From contig CABUTP010000075.1 of assembly GCA_902494545.1 (NCBI GenBank), positions 1-7,229 on the forward strand: a stretch of 7,229 bases of DNA. The letters run 5' to 3'. Below the pieces are notes generated by a model, which was not told the DNA's origin, made no database searches, and saw only the letters and a program-made list of their open reading frames with translations. This DNA comes from an uncultured Collinsella sp. Lineage in GTDB: Bacteria; Actinomycetota; Coriobacteriia; Coriobacteriales; Coriobacteriaceae. A program made the position numbers and the translations under genes. Each line of letters begins with the position of its first letter. Positions within the stretch are counted from its first letter, which is position 1. Positions 1-5,597 of the stretch are shown one piece after another.

Positions 1-456
1 ATACATCTCGCCGCCGCACTTGGGGCAGGTAGCATCGGCAGCCGTGCCGGTGTAACCGCAGGCGCGGCAGGTGCGACGCGAAGACAGACGATCGATGATG
101 ACCTCGGGGGCCACATCGACCAGAAGAGCACAATCGATCTCGCGACCCATGGCGGAGAGCTCGGAATCGAGCGTCACGGCCTGCGCGGTGTTGCGCGGGA
201 AGCCGTCGAGGATGAAGCCCTGCTGGGCGTCATCGGCGGCAAGGCGCTCCTTGACAAGGTCGATCACGAGCTGGTCGGGAACGAGCTCGCCAGCGTCCAT
301 GTACTTCTTAGCCTGAATACCAAGCTCGGTGCCACCCTTGACGGCAGCACGCAGCAAGTCGCCCGTGGAAATGTGAGCGACGCCGAACTCGGCGACGAGC
401 TCCTGTGCGACGGTGCCCTTACCGGCACCCGGAGCTCCGAGCAATACGAGGTTCAT
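1..456 (-). CDS. adk: Adenylate kinase, N-terminal 152 residues (3' end outside window)
   Basis: Adenylate kinase interconverts ATP + AMP and 2 ADP in the cytosol. The visible 152 residues begin with ATG at 456 and carry the Walker-A loop GAPGAGKGT (residues 7-15), the AMP-site segment STGDLLRAAV (30-39) and LDGFPR (83-88). The LID region holds two cysteine pairs, CRAC (130-133) and CPKC (144-147), the signature of zinc-binding adenylate kinases. Only 10 residues separate the pairs, against about 16 in the usual Gram-positive LID, so the LID is compact. The frame is open to base 1; roughly 55-65 C-terminal residues are expected beyond the edge. A strong AGGAGG lies 7 nt before the start, and the gene follows secY by 18 nt, the normal spc-operon order, so it is probably cotranscribed. 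Confidence 0.96.
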   Translation of the reverse strand, partial: MNLVLLGAPGAGKGTVAQELVAEFGVAHISTGDLLRAAVKGGTELGIQAKKYMDAGELVPDQLVIDLVKERLAADDAQQGFILDGFPRNTAQAVTLDSELSAMGREIDCALLVDVAPEVIIDRLSSRRTCRACGYTGTAADATCPKCGGEMY

Positions 457-474
457 GAGCAATCCTCCTCTAGC

Positions 475-1761
475 CTATTTAAAGAATCCATCGTAATCAT
501 ACATCTTGATCTGGCCTTCGAGCTTATCGACCGTGTCGAGCACGACGCCGACCATGATGAGGATGGACGTGCCGCCAAATGCCTGGATCAGATGGTTGCC
601 CGTGAAGGAGAAGATAATCGAAGGCACGATGGCGATGAGCGCCAAAAAGACAGCGCTGGGAAGCGTAATCTTGTTGAGCGCGTTCTTGATGTAGGCCGCG
701 GTAGCCCTGCCCGGACGGACGCCCGGAATAAAGCCGCCCTGCTTCTTAAGGTTGTCGGCCGTGTCATCGGGGTTGAACACCATGGAGGTGTAGAAGTACG
801 CGAAGAACACGATGAGGACAACATTAAGCACCCAGTTGAGCCAACCGGTCGAAAGCGCAGAGGCAACTGCCTGAATCCAGCCGATGCCGGGGAAGAACAC
901 AGCAATCTGAGCCGGGAAGTACAGCAGCGCCGAAGCGAAGATAATCGGCACGACGCCCGCGGTGTTGACCTTGATGGGCAAGTAGGTGGTCTGGCCACCC
1001 ATCATGCGACGGCCCACGACGCGCTTGGCGTAAGAGACCGGGATGCGGCGCTGGCCGCGCTCAAGGAAAACAATCAGCGGGATAACCAGCAAGATGATGG
1101 CGCAGATGATCACCATGGTGATGATGCCACCGGCGTTACCCTCGGTGCTGGAGAAGATCGCCTGCGGAAGACCGGCCATGATGTTCGCGAAGATAATCAG
1201 CGACATGCCATTGCCGATACCGCGCTGGGTGATGAGCTCACCAATCCACATGATCAGCATGGCGCCCGCGGTGAGCGTACCGACGATCATGAGGTCAAAG
1301 ATGATCTCGGGAGCACCGGCACCGTTGAAGCTAATGCCGAAGCTCTTAAAGAGGAAGAGGTAACCCACGGAGTTGAGGATAGCCAGAGCCAAGGTGAGGT
1401 AACGCGAATACTGCGTAATCTTGGTCTGACCGACCTCGCCCTCGCGGGCAAGCTCATGCAGGGAAGGCACGACGGCCTGGAGCATCTGGAGGATAATCGA
1501 GCTCGTGATGTACGGCATGATGCCCAAAGAGAACACCGAGACATAGCTCAACGCGCCACCAGAGAAAAGATTCAGGAGGGCCATAGCACCTGCGGCGACC
1601 GAGTTGCTCCCGGTCGAGAAAAGGCCCAGCATCCCCTGGAAGGGAATGCCGGGCACAGGAACGTGCGCACCAATGCGGTACACGACGAGCATAGCTATGG
1701 TAAAAAGAATCTTTTCGCGCAGTTCTTTGATGCGGAAAGCATTCTTAAGACCATTTAGCAC
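475..1761 (-). CDS. secY: Preprotein translocase subunit SecY
   Basis: SecY forms the protein-conducting channel of the Sec translocon in the cytoplasmic membrane, with SecE and SecG, driven by SecA or a docked ribosome. The 428 residues are close to the family's usual length (about 430-445). About ten hydrophobic segments can be seen, roughly at 17-36, 74-96, 118-137, 152-174, 183-200, 213-235, 268-288, 307-327, 366-386 and 392-410. Recognisable family segments are GELITQRGIGNG (174-185) and the VFFAYFYTSM segment (318-327). The first in-frame start that keeps the conserved N-terminus (MLNGLKNAFRIKELREKILF) is GTG at 1761. It overlaps the last 7 nt of rplO, so translational coupling is likely; GGAAAGG inside rplO could serve as its ribosome site. 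The ATG at 1754-1752 is out of frame, and the next in-frame Met (residue 24) would delete most of TM1. Confidence 0.97.
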   Translation of the reverse strand: MLNGLKNAFRIKELREKILFTIAMLVVYRIGAHVPVPGIPFQGMLGLFSTGSNSVAAGAMALLNLFSGGALSYVSVFSLGIMPYITSSIILQMLQAVVPSLHELAREGEVGQTKITQYSRYLTLALAILNSVGYLFLFKSFGISFNGAGAPEIIFDLMIVGTLTAGAMLIMWIGELITQRGIGNGMSLIIFANIMAGLPQAIFSSTEGNAGGIITMVIICAIILLVIPLIVFLERGQRRIPVSYAKRVVGRRMMGGQTTYLPIKVNTAGVVPIIFASALLYFPAQIAVFFPGIGWIQAVASALSTGWLNWVLNVVLIVFFAYFYTSMVFNPDDTADNLKKQGGFIPGVRPGRATAAYIKNALNKITLPSAVFLALIAIVPSIIFSFTGNHLIQAFGGTSILIMVGVVLDTVDKLEGQIKMYDYDGFFK

Positions 1762-2204
1762 GGCAGCTCGACCTTTCCGCCGGCGGCCTCGATCTTGGCC
1801 TGCGCAGAGGCGCTGACCTTGTCGACCTTGACCGTGAACTTCTTGGTGAGCTCACCATTGCCGAGCACCTTAACGGGCTCGAACTCGCTCTTGGTGATGC
1901 GAGCGGCCTTAAGAGCGGCACCGTCGATCACAGCGCCGTCCTCGAACTTACGCTCGAGACGCTCGACGTTGACAGCGGTGTACTCGATACGACGGGGGTT
2001 GCGGAAGCCCGGAAGCTTGGGTAGGCGCATAGCCAGCGGAGTCTGGCCACCCTCGAAGCCGGCACCCTTGGTGCCACCAGAGCGGGAACCCTGGCCCTTC
2101 TGGCCGCGGCCAGAAGTGGTGCCGTGACCCGAAGAATTGCCACGGCCGACGCGCTTGCGGTTCTTGGTGGAACCGGGCGCGGGAGTAAGATCGTGAAGCT
2201 GCAT
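1755..2204 (-). CDS. rplO: Large ribosomal subunit protein uL15
   Basis: uL15 is a 23S rRNA-binding protein of the 50S subunit that helps late assembly around the central core. The 149 residues match the usual bacterial length (about 145-150). The N-terminal third is the characteristic Gly/Arg/Ser/Lys-rich, poorly structured extension (roughly 17-55, with GRGNSSGHGTTSGRGQKGQG) that threads into rRNA. A globular C-terminal domain follows, containing LPKLPGFRNPRR and a conserved hydrophobic end. ATG at 2204 is preceded by GAGGAG overlapping the rpmD stop codon, with only 3 nt between the genes. The reading frame ends in Cys-stop and its last 7 nt are shared with the GTG start of secY. Confidence 0.98.
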   Translation of the reverse strand: MQLHDLTPAPGSTKNRKRVGRGNSSGHGTTSGRGQKGQGSRSGGTKGAGFEGGQTPLAMRLPKLPGFRNPRRIEYTAVNVERLERKFEDGAVIDGAALKAARITKSEFEPVKVLGNGELTKKFTVKVDKVSASAQAKIEAAGGKVELPC

Positions 2205-2207
2205 TTG

Positions 2208-2390
2208 CTACTCCTCTACAATCTCGACAAGGTGCTTGACCTTGAAGATCATGCCGCGGACGGACTCGTTGTCAGCAATCTCGCGAACCTCGCGGATCCT
2301 GTGGAGACCGAGGGCACGGACAGTACGGACCTGGTCCTGCTTGCAACCATTGGTGCTGCGGACCTGCTTGATCTTGATGGTGTCAGCCAT
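2208..2390 (-). CDS. rpmD: Large ribosomal subunit protein uL30
   Basis: uL30 is a small single-domain 50S protein. The 60 residues fit the short bacterial form (about 58-62). The recognisable core is IKIKQVRSTNGCKQDQVRTV (5-24) followed by RALGLHRIREV (25-35), then the C-terminal strand GMIFKVKHLVEIVEE. ATG at 2390 lies 2 nt after the rpsE stop codon. The AAGGAG Shine-Dalgarno sequence sits inside the end of rpsE. Its place between rpsE and rplO is the standard spc-operon position. Some bacterial lineages lack this protein; here it is intact. Confidence 0.97.
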   Translation of the reverse strand: MADTIKIKQVRSTNGCKQDQVRTVRALGLHRIREVREIADNESVRGMIFKVKHLVEIVEE

Positions 2391-2392
2391 GC

Positions 2393-2917
2393 TTAGTTCT
2401 CCTTACCGACGAACATCTCGGAGACCGTCAGGCCACGGCGAGCCGCGACGTCCTCAGGGCTGGAGAGCTCCTTGAGGCCCTCGACGGCAGCCTTGATGAT
2501 GTTGAGGCCGTTGTCGGTACCGAGGGACTTGGACAGGACGTTCTTGATGCCAGCAAGCTCGAAGAGGGGACGCACAGCGCCGCCGGCGATAACGCCGGTA
2601 CCCTCGACAGCGGGCTTGATGATGATGCGGCCGGCACCAAAGTGACCGAGAACCTCGTGCGGAATGGTGCCCTGATCGGTCACCGGCACGTGGAACATGT
2701 TCTTCTTGGCATCGAGAGACGCCTTGGAGATGGCCAGGGGCACCTCAGCGGACTTGCCCATGCCAACGCCGACGTTGCCCTTGCCGTCGCCAACGACGAC
2801 GAGAGCGACGAGGCTCATGCGACGACCACCCTTGACGGTCTTCGACACGCGGTTGATGTAAACGACGCGCTCCTCGAACTCGGAGGCCTCGCGCTGCTGC
2901 TTCTGATTACGAGCCAT
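2393..2917 (-). CDS. rpsE: Small ribosomal subunit protein uS5
   Basis: uS5 is a 30S protein at the mRNA entry/decoding side, important for translational accuracy. The 174 residues are typical (about 165-175). Residues 16-79 form the double-stranded-RNA-binding-like domain with the signature GGRRMSLVALVVVGDGKGNV (30-49) and GVGMGKSAEV. Residues 90-160 form the second domain, with GAGRIIIKPA, GTGVIAGGAVR and LGTDNGLNIIKAA. ATG at 2917 has AGGAGG about 12 nt upstream and lies 14 nt after the rplR stop. An in-frame-irrelevant ATG-TAG pair sits directly against the Shine-Dalgarno sequence, too close to be used as a start. Confidence 0.98.
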   Translation of the reverse strand: MARNQKQQREASEFEERVVYINRVSKTVKGGRRMSLVALVVVGDGKGNVGVGMGKSAEVPLAISKASLDAKKNMFHVPVTDQGTIPHEVLGHFGAGRIIIKPAVEGTGVIAGGAVRPLFELAGIKNVLSKSLGTDNGLNIIKAAVEGLKELSSPEDVAARRGLTVSEMFVGKEN

Positions 2918-2931
2918 GTGCTACATACCTC

Positions 2932-3300
2932 CTAGAACTCGAGACCGGCGGCACGAGCACCGTCGGCGAGGGCCTTGACGCGGCCATGGTAGATACGGCC
3001 ACCGCGATCGAAGGCGACCTTGGTGATGCCGGCCTCGATGGCGCGCTTGCCAACGAGCTGACCGACCTTCTCCGCAGCCTCCTTGTTCGAGGTGTGGGTG
3101 CCCTTGAACTCGGCCTCGAGGGTCGAGGCAGAGACGAGCGTCAGGCTGGAGCCCTTGCTGTCGTCGATGATCTGGGCATAAATGTTGGCGTTAGTACGGG
3201 TCACGCGAAGACGCGGACGCTCGGCGGTACCCGAGACCTTGCCGCGAACACGACGCTGACGACGCTTGAGGCCTTCCAGCTTCGCCTTATGCTTGTTCAT
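2932..3300 (-). CDS. rplR: Large ribosomal subunit protein uL18
   Basis: uL18 binds 5S rRNA and, with uL5, attaches it to the central protuberance of the 50S subunit. The 122 residues match the bacterial length (about 115-122). The N-terminal basic tail (LEGLKRRQRRVRGKVSGTAE) is followed by RPRLRVTRTNANIYAQIIDD and by the conserved C-terminal stretch VAFDRGGRIYHGRVKALADG. ATG at 3300 is preceded by AGGAG in TTTTTAGGAGTTTACGT. A 75-nt spacer containing a hairpin separates it from rplF, longer than at most junctions in this operon. Confidence 0.98.
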   Translation of the reverse strand: MNKHKAKLEGLKRRQRRVRGKVSGTAERPRLRVTRTNANIYAQIIDDSKGSSLTLVSASTLEAEFKGTHTSNKEAAEKVGQLVGKRAIEAGITKVAFDRGGRIYHGRVKALADGARAAGLEF

Positions 3301-3375
3301 ACGTAAACTCCTAAAAAGGTTGATCTTGCCAGCACCTGACGGGGTGCTGGTCTTATGCGAGTGAGTCGGTTACGA
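3301..3375 (-). other. Intercistronic hairpin between rplF and rplR
   Basis: The 75-nt spacer contains a perfect 8-bp stem, CCAGCACC / GGTGCTGG, at 3343-3350 and 3329-3336 with a 6-nt loop, read on the minus strand. A T5 run occurs, but about 11 nt after the stem and directly before the rplR Shine-Dalgarno sequence, so this is not a normal intrinsic terminator. It could be an RNase processing or stabilising site, a weak attenuator, or a protein-binding element. Its function is inferred only. Confidence 0.5.
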
Positions 3376-3912
3376 CTACTTGGCGGCCTTACCCAGCTTG
3401 CGGCGGATGTGCTCGCCAACATAGTGGATACCCTTGCCCTTGTAAGGCTCGGGAGGACGATGGCCGCGGATCTCAGCGGCGATCTGACCGACCTGCTGTT
3501 TGTTGATACCCTTGACGTTCACGTGGGTGTTGTCGGGAACCTCGAAGGTGATGCCCTCGGGAGCCTCGACGATCACGGGGTGCGAGAAGCCCAGGGAGAA
3601 CTCGAGGTTCTTGCCCTTCTGCTGCACGCGGTAACCGACGCCGGCGAGCTCGAGCTTCTTCTCGAAGCCCTCGGAAACGCCAACAACCATGTTGTGGATG
3701 AGGGCGCGGGTGAGGCCGTGGCGGGCACGGGTCTCACGCTCGTCGTCGGGACGGGAAACGGTGAGGACGTTGTCCTCGACGTTAATAGCGAGCTTCTCAA
3801 AGACATCGAGCTCGAGCTGGCCCTTGGGGCCCTTGACGACAACGTTGTTGCCGTTGACTGCCACTTCGACTCCGGCGGGAATCTGGACAGGCTTATTACC
3901 GATACGAGACAC
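3376..3912 (-). CDS. rplF: Large ribosomal subunit protein uL6
   Basis: uL6 is a 50S protein next to the factor-binding site and sarcin-ricin loop. The 178 residues equal the usual bacterial size (about 176-180). The N-terminus MSRIGNKPVQIPAGVEVAV, the VVVKGPKGQL strand and the C-terminal signature PEPYKGKGI (154-162) followed by HYVGE are all present, giving the two tandem homologous domains of the family. The start is GTG at 3912: it gives the conserved SRIG N-terminus and has AAAGGAG six nt upstream. The stop is 75 nt before rplR, and the start lies 33 nt after the rpsH stop. Confidence 0.98.
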   Translation of the reverse strand: MSRIGNKPVQIPAGVEVAVNGNNVVVKGPKGQLELDVFEKLAINVEDNVLTVSRPDDERETRARHGLTRALIHNMVVGVSEGFEKKLELAGVGYRVQQKGKNLEFSLGFSHPVIVEAPEGITFEVPDNTHVNVKGINKQQVGQIAAEIRGHRPPEPYKGKGIHYVGEHIRRKLGKAAK

Positions 3913-3945
3913 GGTGATCTCCTTTCCTTCTACCTACCGAGCGAA

Positions 3946-4344
3946 TTACCAGACGTAAGCGATGATCTCGCCGCCGACGTTGTGCTTGCGAGCATCGCGG
4001 TCGGTCATGACGCCATGGCTGGTGGAAATAATGGCGGTACCAAGGCCACCGCGGACGCGGGGCATGTCGGCAACGCCGGTGTACTTACGCAGGCCCGGCT
4101 TGGAAATGCGGCGGATGCCGTTGATGACCTTAGCCTTCTTGGGACCATACTTAAGCGTGATGTGCAGAGTCTTCTGGGGAACGGTGTCCTCGACATCGTA
4201 GCCCTCGATGTAGCCCTCCTCGTGCAGAACACGAGCGATCTCGACGAGCTTCTTGCTGCTCGGCATGGAGACCGTGGCCTTGTTCACAGAGTTAGCGTTA
4301 CGGATGCGCGTAAGCATATCTGCGATCGGGTCTGTAAGGTTCAT
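3946..4344 (-). CDS. rpsH: Small ribosomal subunit protein uS8
   Basis: uS8 is a primary 16S rRNA-binding protein (central domain) needed for early 30S assembly. In Escherichia coli it is also the autogenous repressor of the spc operon. The 132 residues are standard. The N-terminus DPIADMLTRIRNA and the C-terminal rRNA-binding region (RISKPGLRKY, then GLGTAIISTSHGVMTD and GGEIIAYVW) are intact. ATG at 4344 is preceded by AAGGAG. The upstream spacer to rpsN is 119 nt and contains two possible stem-loops, unusually long for this operon. Whether uS8 regulates the operon here cannot be read from the gene. Confidence 0.98.
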   Translation of the reverse strand: MNLTDPIADMLTRIRNANSVNKATVSMPSSKKLVEIARVLHEEGYIEGYDVEDTVPQKTLHITLKYGPKKAKVINGIRRISKPGLRKYTGVADMPRVRGGLGTAIISTSHGVMTDRDARKHNVGGEIIAYVW

Positions 4345-4463
4345 ACAGATTCTCCTTCGTTCTTGATGAACACGTGCTCTTGGTTCTTCGCCGCCCTTAA
4401 CGGCAAAGCCTAACTAGCGCGTTTTCCCTGTTCCAAACGGATGCTTGAAACGCTGGTAGTGAC
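4345..4463 (-). other. Structured spacer between rpsN and rpsH
   Basis: This 119-nt gap has no plausible gene. On the minus strand it can form a 7-bp stem GTTTCAA / TTGGAAC (4445-4451 with 4430-4436, one G-U pair). It can also form an 8-bp stem CTTTGCCG / CGGCGAAG (4401-4408 with 4386-4393, one G-U pair, 7-nt loop). Neither is followed by a U-run. The rpsH Shine-Dalgarno sequence lies at the far end. I see no convincing promoter in it. A regulatory or processing role is only inferred. Confidence 0.4.
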
Positions 4464-4649
4464 TTACCAGCTGGCCTTCTTAACGCCGGGAAGCTCGCCC
4501 TTGAGTGCAAGCTCACGGAAGCAGACACGGCACAGGCCGAACTTGCGGTACACAGAGTGCGGACGGCCGCAGCGCTGGCAGCGCGTGTACTCACGAGTAG
4601 AGAACTTCTGCTTGCGATTGCACTTGACGATCATCGATGTCTTAGCCAC
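4464..4649 (-). CDS. rpsN: Small ribosomal subunit protein uS14, zinc-binding type Z
   Basis: uS14 sits in the 30S head and contacts 16S rRNA. The 61-residue length and the four cysteines CQRC (24-27) and CRVC (40-43) identify the short zinc-ribbon form (often called rpsZ). The zinc-free form is about 90-100 residues. GRPHSVYRKFGLCRVCFREL and the terminal KKASW are typical. The start is GTG at 4649, giving the conserved MAKTSMIVK N-terminus and spaced 7 nt from GAGGAGG. Both flanking spacers are long (79 and 119 nt) and structured, unlike the 2-33 nt gaps at most other junctions. In several bacteria zinc-dependent ribosomal proteins have zinc-free paralogues made under zinc starvation; none is in this window. 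Confidence 0.98.
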   Translation of the reverse strand: MAKTSMIVKCNRKQKFSTREYTRCQRCGRPHSVYRKFGLCRVCFRELALKGELPGVKKASW

Positions 4650-4674
4650 TTATATCCTCCTCACATAGAGTATT

Positions 4675-4728
4675 GTTCGCCCCAAGCGCCGCCCCCTTGT
4701 GGGAACGGCGCTTATAGGGCAGGTGAAC
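4675..4728 (-). other. Strong intercistronic hairpin directly after rplE
   Basis: Beginning immediately after the rplE stop codon, the minus strand can form a 13-bp stem. It consists of AAGCGCCG (4713-4706) with CGGCGCTT (4691-4684), extended inward by TTCCC/GGGGG (two G-U pairs) to a 4-nt ACAA loop. Outside it, GCCC/GGGC (4720-4717 with 4682-4679) and GTTC/GAAC (4728-4725 with 4678-4675) can close the base with small bulges. No U-tract follows, so it is not a canonical terminator. It could be a protein-binding, processing or mRNA-stabilising structure; its role is unknown. Confidence 0.6.
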
Positions 4729-5286
4729 CTATTTCTTGAACGGGAAACCGAAGGCGTCCAGAAGGGCCTTGGCCTCCTCATCGGTGTTGGCGGTGGTCAC
4801 GAAAGTGATGTCCATACCACGCTGGTGATCGACGGAATCGAAGTCGATCTCGGGGAAGATGAGCTGCTCGGTGACGCCCATGGAGAAGTTACCACGGCCG
4901 TCGAAGCTCTTGGCGGAGATGCCGCGGAAGTCGCGGATACGGGGGATCGCGACGGAGGTCAGACGATCGAAGAACTCCCACATACGGTCGCCACGCAGGG
5001 TAACCTTGCAGCCGATCGGCATACCAGCGCGCAGGCGGAAGGTAGCGATGGACTTGCGGGCACGGGTGATCATCGGCTGCTGGCCGGTGATGGCGCGCAG
5101 GTCGCGCACGGCACCGTCGATGGCCTTGGAATCGGTAGCGGCCTCGCCGACACCCATGTTCACGACGATCTTCTCAAACTTGGGGATCATCATGACGTTC
5201 TCGTACTGGAACTTGTCCTGAAGCTGCTGCTTGACCTCGTTGTTGTACTTGGTCTTCAGACGCGGCACATACTTCTCTTCTGCCAT
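4729..5286 (-). CDS. rplE: Large ribosomal subunit protein uL5
   Basis: uL5 binds 5S rRNA with uL18 and forms part of the central protuberance, touching the P-site tRNA and the 30S head. The 185 residues are close to the bacterial norm (about 179-187). Conserved blocks are IPKFEKIVVNMGVGEA (34-49), GQQPMITRARKSIATFRLRA (68-87), VTLRGDRMWEF (95-105) and FDGRGNFSMGVTEQLIFPEI (128-147). ATG at 5286 is preceded by AGAAGGAG. It is the first gene of the ribosomal block here. The usual upstream neighbour rplX is absent and the next gene is xdhC, 311 nt away, so rplE should be transcribed from the promoter in that gap. Confidence 0.98.
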   Translation of the reverse strand: MAEEKYVPRLKTKYNNEVKQQLQDKFQYENVMMIPKFEKIVVNMGVGEAATDSKAIDGAVRDLRAITGQQPMITRARKSIATFRLRAGMPIGCKVTLRGDRMWEFFDRLTSVAIPRIRDFRGISAKSFDGRGNFSMGVTEQLIFPEIDFDSVDHQRGMDITFVTTANTDEEAKALLDAFGFPFKK

Positions 5287-5417
5287 TGTTCACTCCTTCT
5301 TGGGGTTTTAAGCACGGGGCGTGGCCACGATGGGTTGTCCTCGTGCCTCCTGGCTGCATCCGCGTCGCTCATGGCATTTCGCGGTTTGGACTCGACGCAG
5401 CAGGAGCCGACAAAACA
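5287..5417 (-). promoter_or_regulatory. Predicted 5' leader of the rplE operon
   Basis: If transcription starts about 7 nt after the -10 box, the rplE message has a leader of roughly 130 nt. It can fold into a stem pairing 5405-5401 and 5400-5397 with 5348-5352 and 5354-5357 (TCCTG + CTGC with GCAG + CAGGA, one bulge). A smaller stem pairs 5347-5341 with 5330-5323 (7 bp, one bulged C). The leader ends in the rplE Shine-Dalgarno sequence AGAAGGAG. Short upstream ATG codons exist but none has a ribosome site. An autoregulatory ribosomal-protein leader is possible by analogy with other ribosomal operons, but not shown. Confidence 0.35.
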
Positions 5418-5423
5418 ATCGGT

Positions 5424-5452
5424 ACTATACGCGCATTGGGTGCGTATTTCCA
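5424..5452 (-). promoter_or_regulatory. Sigma70-like promoter for the rplE-adk operon
   Basis: On the minus strand the -35 box TGGAAA (5452-5447, 4 of 6 to TTGACA) and the -10 box TATAGT (5429-5424, 5 of 6 to TATAAT) are separated by exactly 17 nt. Transcription would start near 5417. This is the best promoter-like match I see in the gap upstream of rplE, where one is needed because the upstream unit appears to end at the hairpin at 5514-5580. A 6-bp inverted repeat (ATACGC / GCGTAT) spans the spacer and overlaps the -10 box. Confidence 0.6.
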
Positions 5453-5471
5453 GAAAAACCTCGTCTGCCTG

Positions 5472-5487
5472 CACAACTCCACAACTC
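5472..5487. repeat. Tandem 8-mer upstream of the promoter
   Basis: Two exact adjacent copies of cacaactc (GAGTTGTG on the minus strand) occupy 5472-5479 and 5480-5487. They lie 20-35 nt upstream of the predicted -35 box. This could be a replication-slippage duplication or an activator site; no function can be assigned. Confidence 0.4.
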
Positions 5488-5513
5488 CCCCGCACAAATG
5501 GATCCCAAAAAGC

Positions 5514-5580
5514 AGTTGCGGTGAAATAGTTCCTGGCTGACCGCCCGTCAGGCTTATCTAGGAACTATTTCACCGCAACT
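5514..5580 (-). terminator. Large hairpin, likely xdhC terminator and possible palindromic repeat
   Basis: Perfect 21-bp inverted arms lie at 5514-5534 and 5560-5580 (the arm begins AGTTGCGGTGAAATAGTTCC), separated by 25 nt. The loop contains its own 5-bp stem CTGAC / GTCAG. On the minus strand the outer stem is followed after GC by TTTTT, the layout of an intrinsic terminator, and it starts 17 nt after the xdhC stop. No T-run follows on the plus strand, so termination should be one-directional. The arm length and perfect pairing exceed what a terminator needs, so it may also be a copy of a dispersed palindromic element; that part is inferred. Confidence 0.7.
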
Positions 5581-5597
5581 CATATATGGGGATGCGA

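Noticed and set aside
373..1758. Plus-strand open frame of 461 codons antisense to secY
   Set aside because: It lies opposite the unmistakable secY gene, is strongly enriched in D/E/H/R/G as expected from the reverse of hydrophobic codons, has no recognisable domain and no convincing ribosome site.
3355..4413. Plus-strand open frame of 352 codons antisense to rplF and rpsH
   Set aside because: It covers two certain ribosomal genes; its L/D/V/G-rich repetitive composition is a by-product of GC-rich codon use on the other strand.
4684..4713. Intrinsic terminator after rplE
   Set aside because: The stem is strong, but the following sequence is G-rich with no U-tract and the downstream genes belong to the same operon.
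5256..5495. Possible leader peptide (79 codons, minus strand) overlapping the start of rplE
   Set aside because: No Shine-Dalgarno sequence before its ATG codons, its start lies upstream of the predicted transcription start, and it runs out of frame into rplE.
4699..5529. Plus-strand open frame of 276 codons antisense to rplE and its leader
   Set aside because: Antisense to a certain gene, runs through the predicted promoter and leader, and resembles no family I know.
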